From contig CAJNDT010000988.1 of assembly GCA_905221615.1 (NCBI GenBank), positions 25,001 to 89,000 on the forward strand: DNA of 64,000 nucleotides, read 5' to 3'. Position numbers and translations under genes: made by a program. The number at the start of each line of letters is the position of its first letter. The stretch's first letter is position 1. Source of the DNA: Symbiodinium sp. CCMP2592. Lineage: Eukaryota; Sar; Dinophyceae; Suessiales; Symbiodiniaceae. The notes beneath the pieces are model-generated. The model made no database searches and was not told where the DNA came from. It saw only the letters and a program-made list of their open reading frames with translations. Below, piece after piece: positions 19,914 to 28,684 of the stretch.

Positions 19914-19986
19914 TTGTACACTTAGGGGGAGCAAGCTCCAACAAATGCCCTGCCGTGTCGTATGCGGCTTGCTTTCACCAAGGAAG

Positions 19987-20787
19987 GGACCTCCTGAGCT
20001 ACATGCCTGGGGTTTGGAGGATGCAAGGCATGGTAGCTGTAGTTTAGCATCATGGCGAGACTTCTTCGACGAGCACGTCTTCTGGGCACCGGACTTCGTG
20101 ACATTGATGAGCCGATATCAAGATGTGTTCAACAAGTACGGCTATCGCGAGAATTCTGCTCTTGTGCACAGCAACGGTCATCCTTGGAGTAACGTGACGG
20201 TTCTAGTGACCAATGGCGACTTGGATGGGCAGACTCCCTTGCGATCTGCCCGTGCCACCTTCGAAGCTGTGCCAACTTGCAAAGCCAAAGTGGAGCTCCC
20301 AACCGGAGGACACTGTGTCTCCAGCGATTGGTGTCTCCGGACAGTGGTTAAGGCTTTCTATCGCAGTCCGGTGCCCTGCCCCTCAGGTTCGGTGACTCCG
20401 GCAACTTCCAGTGATCTTGGGCAGGCTTTGAAGGATTTCAAGTCAGGCGGCTGTAATGCCGGCAAGATAAGCTGGTGGAGGGGAATGCTGGACGTAAATG
20501 CTTGTGGGCAGGAGCATTCCAGCTCTGGTTGCGAAAAGAGCTTTGGGTCTGCAGAAGAGGCTGCTGGCGGCCATGGAGTTTGCAGCGTGTGTTTCTCAAA
20601 ATGTGTCCAGCAGCTGGAGACGGCAAATGTACCGAACTCCAGATGCGTTTGCGCGGCAGAGGCCGCCCGCTGTGGAGCCAGAGGCAACTGCACAGAAGGG
20701 GGGCTTGCATTCTGCTCAAAGGAAGCGTCGAACGCCGGCTGTGACAGCGGCAAGTTGTGCCAGGAGCAGGAACTGGTTGTAGCATAA
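19987..20787 (+). CDS. S33-type serine peptidase, C-terminal part with Cys-rich tail
   Basis: Continues the upstream hydrolase in a different frame. It contains the TAP-like C-terminal region with the catalytic acid motif (VTNGDLDGQTPL, about 20205-20240) and the catalytic histidine (LPTGGHCV, about 20300), which complete the Ser-Asp-His triad. The last ~100 codons form a Cys-rich tail (about 14 Cys, CSVCFSKC, CVCAAEAARC), probably disulphide-bonded and extracellular. The junction with the first part lies between 19900 and 20030. I could not settle whether it is an intron, possibly with a non-GT donor as known in dinoflagellates, or a frameshift. The start given is only the beginning of the segment where this frame looks protein-like. 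Confidence 0.65.
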   Translation, partial: GPPELHAWGLEDARHGSCSLASWRDFFDEHVFWAPDFVTLMSRYQDVFNKYGYRENSALVHSNGHPWSNVTVLVTNGDLDGQTPLRSARATFEAVPTCKAKVELPTGGHCVSSDWCLRTVVKAFYRSPVPCPSGSVTPATSSDLGQALKDFKSGGCNAGKISWWRGMLDVNACGQEHSSSGCEKSFGSAEEAAGGHGVCSVCFSKCVQQLETANVPNSRCVCAAEAARCGARGNCTEGGLAFCSKEASNAGCDSGKLCQEQELVVA

Positions 20788-20789
20788 TC

Positions 20790-23700
20790 CTGCTGCACAG
20801 ATGGCTCCAGCTGCCTTCAGTCTGAGCAAGTCGCCATCTTTTTCTGCCGCCAGACCCGTGCCCACAGCAGGCGTTGCGTGAGCCTGAACATATGCAGGCA
20901 TTGTGGCCAGCGAAGTATTAGCTCAGCTATGGCTATGACTGTCGAAAAACGATTTGCCGGCACTCTCGATGCAAGGTCTGTATGCTGAATGTCTACACCC
21001 AGAGCTAAACACCCAAACTCCAAGCAACCATACCGTAATTACCGTAAACGCCCATACTTTGGAGCTCTTGCGCTTCTGCGCCTTTTCTGGGGGAGCGGGG
21101 TGAGTAGGTTCAAGTGGGCGAGGGATATGGCATGGGGCTTTTGGGTTTGGGGTTTGCTGGTTCAGCATCTGCGAGTTTGCCATACGAGCCAGAAGGTTTT
21201 CGATTTACTACGCTAGTCGGTGAGTAGAAAAAGCGTTGAGTGCTTTGCAGTAGTCGTAGTTGTGTGTACGTCAAGATGTAGTTTAAGCCGTAGTCCTACG
21301 AGAGATGCATTTGATTGATACACACGGCTCCTGTCGGTGGGGAGAAGAACGTAGATTGTTTCGCACTGCTCGTAGTGGTACTCTAGTAGCAGGAGCAGGA
21401 GCAGGAGCAGCAGTAGCAGCAGCCGCAGCAGCACCAGCAGCAGCAGGAGTAGTAGTAGCAATAGAAGCAGTAGCTGTCTTCGGGATTCCTGAGGCCCCGC
21501 CATACCTCGGAGACGCATCAGGACAAAAGGGGCTTCAGAAGCCCAAATCAAGTCTGGAAGTGTCGCATCCCAGCCCAAACTCCCGATCACGGTGCAAGCT
21601 CGCAGGAAATCCTCGATGAAGCGTGGCGAGTGGTTACCTTAGCATGAAGCAGAAGAATATGCGTTCAGGCTTGAAGACTGGACTTGAGAGACAGCTTTTG
21701 AGCTCAAGAAGTAAAGATCGATCACATCGGATGTCTGTCATGAAGGAGGTGCCGTTCAGCATTGCTTCTGGTTTTTGGGCTTATGTTTCAATAAACTCAT
21801 TGAAGTGAAGATTTTGAGAGACGATTGGGACACACACTCTGCGCATAACGGGGCTCTCTGAGCTACAGGGTGGGGTAAAGAGCTGTGTCAATGCTCTGAC
21901 ATGCCTGCCGGGCAGTTTCGCGCTGCTCCGTTGCTGCATGGACTCCCGGGCATGGACTCCCGGGCACAGATAACCTCCGGACTCTCGAATGCTGCTGTGC
22001 CGCTACACGGTTCAAATTGTGCATCTAAGAAGCTTGCCGGCCCGGTTGCGGCGCAAAAGGATGGTGTAAACGCAGTCGGGCAAGCCTCGCAGTGGAGGTT
22101 TGAAGACTGTGAAAGACTTTCCCTTTCCCGCGCGAAGGCAGTGGCTTGTGACCCACGGCCGCAGTGAAGCCATGTGCCGAGCTCAGCTGCGACTTCACAG
22201 GGCTCTCTGGTGGCAGGGCTCAGGCTCAGGGAGGACGGAGTTTCCAAGAAGGGCTTTCCAAAGCCTCATCTTCTCGAGGGTTTGATGATGTAGACTCGTC
22301 TCAGACTCGTAGGAGCCTCGGGAGCTGGCAAGCGCTCAGTTTCAGCCAGGCCCGGTGAGGATTTAGAGTATAGGGTTTAGGGTTCACCAAGGACATGTGG
22401 CTATGTTGGGGAGTCACCTGTGTTATCAGCTTCTGGCTTCTACTGAGGCTGCTGATGCTTATGGGGTGGTGTTTCGGCAAGTGCACTATGCGCAGTTAGC
22501 TATGGATCGTGTTTGCCTTTTTGAGATTGTCCCTACTAGTTTCTTGAGCAGGGTATGGAAGTGAAGTCAGGAGTGCTGACCTTCCGTCCATGTATTCAGG
22601 CGATTGCACAAGTCCTGATGCAAAAAAGGGTGCACCAAGGAGCATTCTTGAGATTCTGGCGCCAAGATCTGCTTATGATGAGGTAAAACAGCACCCCATC
22701 ACAAAACAGAGTCAAAACAGCCTCAGGGTCTTCTTGGAGACCCTCGCCCTGGCGGCCGGAACTCCTAAACCGGACATCCCTTATATCCTCATGTAGAAAC
22801 CTGATTTTCGAAACCCTGGGCCTCGAACCCGAATATAGTAGGATTCATATAAGAAACCCTCATAGAGGCCCAAGGCAGGTTCCTACGGGCTCCTGCCATG
22901 AGAGTTGGAACAGATGGCCCCGCACTTTCTGCTTGGTTCACACCTTTCGGATGCTTCGCCGCCGAAACAGTGGAGAGGGACCTCTGAAGAGTCCTAATGC
23001 TCTGAAGTTGCCGCTGAGCTTGCAGCGAGGTGCTGGAGTGCGACAGTCGGTTGATCACTGCCGCCTCCCCGGAGATTTCGGGTTTGCTGGGCTGACCTTG
23101 GGGGCTAGGGTCTGGGGCTGCAAGAGCTTGACTGCTGCTTGCACCCTGTTCAAGTTCGGACTGCGCAGAGAGGGTGTGGGGTCCAGCTGATTCCGTTGTC
23201 GGTTTTGGGGGGGCTTGCCGCCTGGGCCTAGGCTTTCAGCCCGAGTGGAGACCGAGGGTTCGGAGCCAGTCTGTCGCCAGTAGCGGTGCTTGGTGGAGCG
23301 AGGTTCGGGATTTCGGGTTTCCGAGGCTTGCAGCACCGATTGAGCACGACTGCCAACAGGATCTCTGCTACAGTAAGACTTGCCATAGGTCCGATAGGTG
23401 CGATGACTCCAGTAGCTGTCTTTTTTCACGTGAGGCCTGGGAGCTCCGAAAGGTCGATGGCGAGCACGCCTGTGGAGGAGTCCAGTGATGTGAGGGCAAT
23501 GAAACAACAACTGCAAGAAAAGAATGGTGTACTGGAACAGTGCGTCAGATAACTCTGTCCATCAGGATTCGCCTGTGGCACTTTCGCTTGTCTTGCTCTC
23601 GTGTGTAGGCCGGCTTGAGCCCTCGCAAATGCACCGGGTTTCTGTTGGGGCTTGGGTTCAGGGGCCTGCATATTTGGTATTGGAATCCCGGGTTATCTCG

Positions 23701-24689
23701 GATTCAGGAGCGCGCACATGCACAACAGCGATATTGTTGCGTGGGGGTCATTTGCACTTTCCTTCCATCACCCAGCAACGCTTGCCATCACCTTAGTTTT
23801 TGCTTCGCGGAAGTGTACGCACTGTCCGTGTAAAGGTAGGCTGCCGGTCTAGTTGTGTGGCAGGGGCTTTTGTAGGTATCGGCCGTTTTGTGCGACTTCG
23901 GCAAACTGTGCTATTCAGTTGTCCATCGAACGCTGCCAACAGGATGCAGTCGCAGAAGAGCTGTGCATACATCCAGAAGAGGGAGAGAGCAGGGCAGAGC
24001 AAGCCAGGACCACGAAGGAATCCTTTGCCGTCCGAACCTCCAGGCCAGCCTTGGATGAAGCGCAAATTTGGATTCCACTGCGGGGTGTGAGATATTCCAC
24101 GAGACGGTTATCGCCGTGTCTTGTTCCGCATGGTAAACGTAAACGTTTGCTTGGGACCTCTGAGGTGCATGTCTGTGGCAGTGTCAGCTGTTTGGTCGGT
24201 CATGCGGTGTTAACCCATCAGCATGCTTTGAACCAGCCTAGAGTGCCTTCTAGCATCCTGTCATCTGTCCACATGACGGCTGCGACAGGCCGTTGCAAGG
24301 CCGCGATCTTGCGATCCTCCATACGACCGCATAAACTCTGACTCAGAAAGCCAATTCGAACACCTTAGATCTGATTGGAGCAACTACCGCGGTTTGAGCA
24401 GCACAACTCGGGATAAGAAGTACCTCAACAAGGGTCTTTTGCTTCCGGGGGGGATGTGGGATTTACGAATCTCTGTGTGTCAGAGGCTTATGAGCCTTCA
24501 TGCGAATCTTAGGGTTCAGCGAAGGTGAGGGATGCAGAGAATACACACCCGAGTACATCTTATACCTCTGTCTAGAAAAATCTGTGCACAAACTGTCTCC
24601 AAACTATTGCACGCCCCCGGCCTGGAGTAGAACCGCAGACAGCGAAAAAGAAACCCAAACTGCATAAAGCACAGCAGCCCGAGCGCGTA
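20790..24689. other. No recognisable gene
   Basis: Nearly 4 kb of anonymous sequence with short frames in all phases. A TTTAGGG-type motif occurs at about 22370-22385. A 17-base word, GATGCAAAAAAGGGTGC, at about 22618-22634 also occurs at about 16098-16114; this may be a trace of a dispersed repeat. No RNA gene is identifiable by eye. Confidence 0.45.
21385..21475. repeat. AGC/AGT-rich trinucleotide repeat
   Basis: Imperfect (AGCAGG)n/(AGC)n/(AGTAGT)n run. The poly-Ala frame on plus and the poly-Leu frame on minus are by-products. Confidence 0.85.
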
Positions 24690-24717
24690 GATGTCGTGTC
24701 GTGCAATACACGACATC
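24690..24717. other. Perfect 10-bp inverted repeat (hairpin)
   Basis: GATGTCGTGT, an 8-base loop, then ACACGACATC. A second small stem (TCGGG-TACT-CCCGA, 24716-24729) abuts it. No T-run or other terminator context follows. Function unknown. Confidence 0.6.
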
Positions 24718-24934
24718 GGGTACTCCCGAGTTACTTGCCAGCAAAAAGTAAAAGAACCGCTACGAACTCACCGCTAGCTTGTCGTAGCAACCTTGCTTTG
24801 AACGCTTTTATGATCTTCTATGAGTACGAGTGTTGCATCGCTGGACAGGCTCGCACAAAGGGTCGAAGCAGATCAGGGGGGTTGGGGGACAGGATCATTG
24901 ACTCGTTCGTTTCATTCTCCATTGCCCCGATCCG

Positions 24935-27050
24935 GTTTACAGCACTTGCTGTGTGGCTTTGCCCCTATCCTGTTTGCAGCGCTTGGCGTGTGGTGCTGCT
25001 TTTATCTTATGTACAGCGGTTGCTATGTGGCTTGGCCCCTATCCTGTTTACAGCGCTTGCTGTGTGGTTTTGTCCCTCAATCCTGTTTGCAGCGCTTGCT
25101 GTGTGCAGTGCTGTGTGGCTGTGCCCCTATCCTATTTGCAGCGCTTGCTGCGTGCAGTGCTGTGTGGCTGTGCCCCTATCCTGTTTGCAGCGCTTGGTGT
25201 GTGGTGCTGCTTTTCTCCTATGTACAGCGGTTGCTATGTGCTTGGCCCCTATCCTGTTTACAGCACTTGCTGTGTAGCTTTGCCCCTATCCTGTTTGCAG
25301 CGCATGCTGCGCGGAGTGCTGTGTGGCTGTGCCCCTATCCTGTTTGCAGCGCTTGGTGTGTGGTGCTGCTTTTCTCGTATGTACAGCGGTTGCGATGTGG
25401 CTTGGCCTCTATCCTGTTTACAGCACTTGCTGTGTGGTTTTGCCCCTATCCTGTTTGCAGCGCTTGCTGTGTGGAGTGCTGTGTGGCTGTTCCCCTATCC
25501 TGTTTGCAGCACTTGGTGTGTGGTGCTGCTTTTATTATGTACAGCGGTTGCTATGTGGCTTGGCCCCTATCCTGTTTACAGCGCTTGCTGTGTGGTTTTG
25601 TCCCTCAATCCTGTTTGCAGCGCTTGGTGTGTGGTGCTGTTTTATCTTGTGTACAGCAGTTGCCGTGTGGCTTGGCCCCTATCCTGTATACAGCGCTTGC
25701 TGTGTGGCTTTGCCCCTATCCTTTTTGAAGCGCTTGCCGTGTGGCTTTCCCCCTATCCTGATTGCAGTGCTTGGTGTGTGGTGCTGCTTTTATCTTTTGT
25801 ACAGCGGTTGCTGCGTGGCTTTGCCCCTATCCTGTAAATAGCGCTTGCTGTGTAGCTTTGCCCCTATTCTGTTGGCAGCGCTTGGTGTGTGGTGCTGCTT
25901 TTATCTTATGTACGACGGTTGCTGTGTGGCTTGGCCCCCATCCTGTTCACAGCGCTTGCTGTGTGGCTGTGCCCCTATCCTGTTTGCATCGCTTGGTGTG
26001 TGGTGCTGCTTGTATCTTATGTAGTACAGCGGTTGCTATGTGGCTTGGCCCCTATCCTGTTTACAGCACTTGCTGTGTGGCTTTGCCCCTATCCTGTTTG
26101 CAGCGCTTGCTGTGTGGTTTTGCTTGTACCTTCTGTACAGCGGTTGTTGTGTGGCCTTGCCCGTATTCTGTTTACAGCGCTTGCTGAGCGGTGTTGCTTT
26201 TGTTTGATGTGCTGCAGCTGCTGCGTGGCATTGCCCTCATCCTGTTTACAGCGCTTGCTGCGTGGTGTTGCCTCTGTCTTGTGCATATCGGTTGCTGTGT
26301 GGCGTTGCCTCGATCCCGTGTGCAGCACCTGCTGTGTGGTTTTGCTTCTATCTTATGTACAGCAGTTGTCGTGTGGCATTGCCCCTGTCCTGTTTACAGC
26401 GCTTGCTGTGTGGCTTTGCCCTTTTCCTGTTTGCTGTGTGGTTTTGCTTTTATCACATGTACAGTGTTTGCTGCGTGGCTTGGCCGCTGTCCTGTTTTCA
26501 GCGCTTGCTGTGTGCTTTGCCCCTATCCTGTTTACAGCACTTGCTGCGTGGTTTTGCTTCTATCTTATGCACAGCGGTGTGTGGTTAGAGCGCATTTTGT
26601 GTGGTTTGGCTTCTATCTTATGTACAGCAGTTGTCGTGTGTCATCGCCCCTATCCTGTTTACAGTGCTTGATGTGTGGCTTTGCCCCTATGCTGTTTACA
26701 GCTCTTGCATTGTGGCTTGGCGCTTACGCCGTTTGCAGCGCTTTGTGTGTGGCTTGGCTTGTATGCCGTTTACAGAGCTTGCCGAGGGCTTGGCCCTTAT
26801 GCCGTTTGTGGCACTTGCTGTGCAGCTTGGCCCCTGTCCAGCTTACACTATTTACAGCTCCTGCTGCGATGCGGCCTGACCCCTATCCTGTTTACATCGC
26901 CTGTGTGTGGCTTCGGTGGCTTCACCCCTATCCTGCTTGGCCCTTATGCTGTTTACAGCGCTTGCTGTGTGGCTTGGGTCTTGTGCTGTTTACAGAGCTT
27001 GCTGTGTGGCTTGTTCCTTCGGTTGTTTAAAACGCCGGCTGTGTGACTTG
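24935..27050. repeat. ~37-bp minisatellite, about 2.1 kb
   Basis: Over fifty degenerate units based on GCTGTGTGGCTTTGCCCC then TATCCTGTTTGCAGCGCTT, with a variant unit of 38-40 bp (GGTGTGTGGTGCTGC then TTTTATCTTATGTACAGCGGTT). A 37-bp period cycles through all three reading frames, which explains the long overlapping open frames on the plus strand (for example 24820-25728, 24953-25837, 25889-26671), all rich in Cys, Leu, Pro and Val. I regard them as non-coding. Every unit contains a pyrimidine-rich stretch followed by CAG, resembling a 3' splice site. Confidence 0.88.
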
Positions 27051-28137
27051 CCAAACTTCAAGATTGAGATCTCGTCTGCATTTCCCCCAAGATCCCGTTC
27101 GGATGATCCTGTTCGTGCTACTATGCCCTCAAACCGCACCGGTTGCACAGCAACTTGACACTACCTTGCCGGCCTGGATGTGCCACAGTATGCAGCAACA
27201 GAGTGCCCACATGGAAGAAAGAGCAGCTTCGGCAAGAGGTGCAGTCCTTAACACTTGGGTCTGCGCAGTTTCATACTTGTGTGGCGACTGCAGGAGAAAG
27301 AAGCTTTGGAGAGGGTTCGCCGTGCAGAGGAGGTGGCTTGCTGATGCGTGCTTACTGAACCTCAAAGCAACTCCTTGCTGGTGGGTGAAGCCCCAAAGTT
27401 GTACAACTTCAACAGCTTACAGATCCCAAATATTTGTATATGCTGAATATTCACTGTATATACACGTATGTATTCCCGCAGAACTCTTACTATTCTTTGA
27501 GAAGAGATTCCTTGGCTGTTTGTAGACAGCCCCACCCCACATTTCTATAACCGCAAGCAGCGCAAGAGGCTGTGGGAAACAATCCTTCCAAGCTTCCTTG
27601 CAAGTCAATACACGGTGTACGGTTCAGAGTTTACGGTTGATTTAGGGTTTGAGGTTCAGGGTTTAGGATAATTAAAGGGGTAGCCGTGTGGCACGAGCCC
27701 ACAGCACAGTCGGCGCCTCAGTTCCTGGCATATGCGTAGTCGGTGTAGTCCAGGTGTAAAGTGTAAAGGATAATTAAAGGTTTCAAGCAGTTGTTGGGGA
27801 CGCTTCCAGCTGAGCGATATAAGACAGAACACATTTGCGAGGGAATATAGTTTGATTGCATTGACAGCGGAAGGCGTGAGTGCGAGGGCAGGTATCCATT
27901 GTACGGTCGAAAGACGATCCATGTAGCCGTTGTAGCTCTGATAGATGATACCCTCTGAACCCTCCACCCCTAGCAAGTGTTCGGCCTGAAAGCCTGCGGA
28001 AGACCAGGGTCCAAGCCACGGGTCCGAAGAGGGCCGTCATTAGGGTCCAGAATGGACTAGGGGCCCGCGCAAAACTGAGCTCACTAAATCTGCACATGTG
28101 AGTGCTTGATAGTCCAGCACTTACTAATCACATCAAC
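27051..28137. other. No recognisable gene; left flank of the giant element
   Basis: Anonymous sequence between the minisatellite and the giant retroelement. A telomere-type cluster with TTTAGGGTTTGAGG and CAGGGTTTAGG lies at about 27640-27668. Confidence 0.45.
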
Positions 28138-28142
28138 AGTTG
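28138..28142. repeat. Target-site duplication AGTTG (left outer)
   Basis: AGTTG directly precedes the first LTR and is repeated exactly at 63583-63587 after the third LTR. No such pair flanks the middle LTR. Confidence 0.9.
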
Positions 28143-28222
28143 TGCGAACGGACTGCGATGCCTTGTCAAGTTCTAAGGTGTCACTATAAGAGCTGTGAGC
28201 AAGACCATGTAAAGTGCAAGGG

Positions 28223-28282
28223 AAGGGGGCACGCTACGCGTCCCTCGACTCTAAGGGGGCACGCTACGCGTCCCTCGACTCT
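28223..28282 (+). repeat. 30-bp perfect tandem duplication within the LTR
   Basis: Two adjacent identical 30-mers, AAGGGGGCACGCTACGCGTC followed by CCTCGACTCT. The same pair occurs in LTR2 (about 47548-47607) and LTR3 (about 63185-63244). Each unit can form an imperfect GC-rich hairpin around ACGCGT. In an LTR such a repeat could be a promoter or enhancer element. Confidence 0.85.
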
Positions 28283-28357
28283 AGGAGTAAGCTTGTGGAC
28301 GTGCTGCGCACACCGCATCGCTTCTCCTTACCTTTCTATGTGACCGCCCACGCAACG

Positions 28358-28368
28358 TTTGGCTCAAG
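28358..28368 (+). promoter_or_regulatory. Possible relict spliced-leader 3' end in LTR
   Basis: TTTGGCTCAAG equals the last 11 bases of the conserved 22-nt dinoflagellate spliced leader; the sequence upstream is diverged. It recurs in LTR3 at about 63320-63330. If transcripts were trans-spliced before reverse transcription, the leader would be copied into the LTR at the start of R. An 11-base match could still be chance. Confidence 0.35.
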
Positions 28369-28620
28369 TCAATGCCCATAGCTAAGTGCTATATGTGTCT
28401 TCTATCCTGAGCAATCAGAGCTATCCCGTGCACAGACGAACCGCCGCCGGCAGCGAGTGCAAAAGGAACGGCCGCCGGTTCTGCCTGCATAGGATTGCAC
28501 GTGTGGAAGTGTGAGAGAGACAGGGTCCCAGTCTGTGGAGAGTGCAAGCCAGCCACACCTACATTCATTACAGCTCTGGTGGGGAGAGCAGCAACACAAT
28601 CGAGATCAAATCCCCACGCA

Positions 28621-28640
28621 GGTTATCAGCCGTACGCGGC
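28621..28640 (+). promoter_or_regulatory. Primer-binding site, probable half-tRNA type
   Basis: The base after LTR1 starts GGTTATCAGCCGTACGCGGC. It lacks the TGG start expected for pairing to a tRNA CCA end. Its complement contains CUGAUAA, flanked by UACGG and CC, which fits an isoleucine tRNA anticodon stem-loop (U33, purine at 37, G or inosine at 34). Drosophila copia is known to use an anticodon-loop-cleaved half tRNA in the same way. Confidence 0.45.
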
Positions 28641-28684
28641 TCTGCCTTTCTACAGCAACGACTACTTGATCTACTACGACCACA

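Larger units (their letters stand above)
28143..28620 (+). repeat. LTR1 (5' LTR of copy 1), 478 bp
   Basis: Begins TGCGAACGG, ends CCCCACGCA, and matches 63105-63582 base for base as far as I can read. It contains a perfect 30-bp tandem duplication (28223-28282) and the 11-base match to the 3' end of the dinoflagellate spliced leader (28358-28368). Confidence 0.95.

Noticed and set aside
24516-24730. Minus-strand frame with DIYALGLL, resembling a protein-kinase subdomain IX motif
   Set aside because: Only one short motif, no neighbouring kinase motifs at the right spacing; likely chance.
24820-27030. Several Cys/Leu-rich open frames of 140-300 codons
   Set aside because: They follow the 37-bp minisatellite through all three frames; repeat periodicity explains their length.
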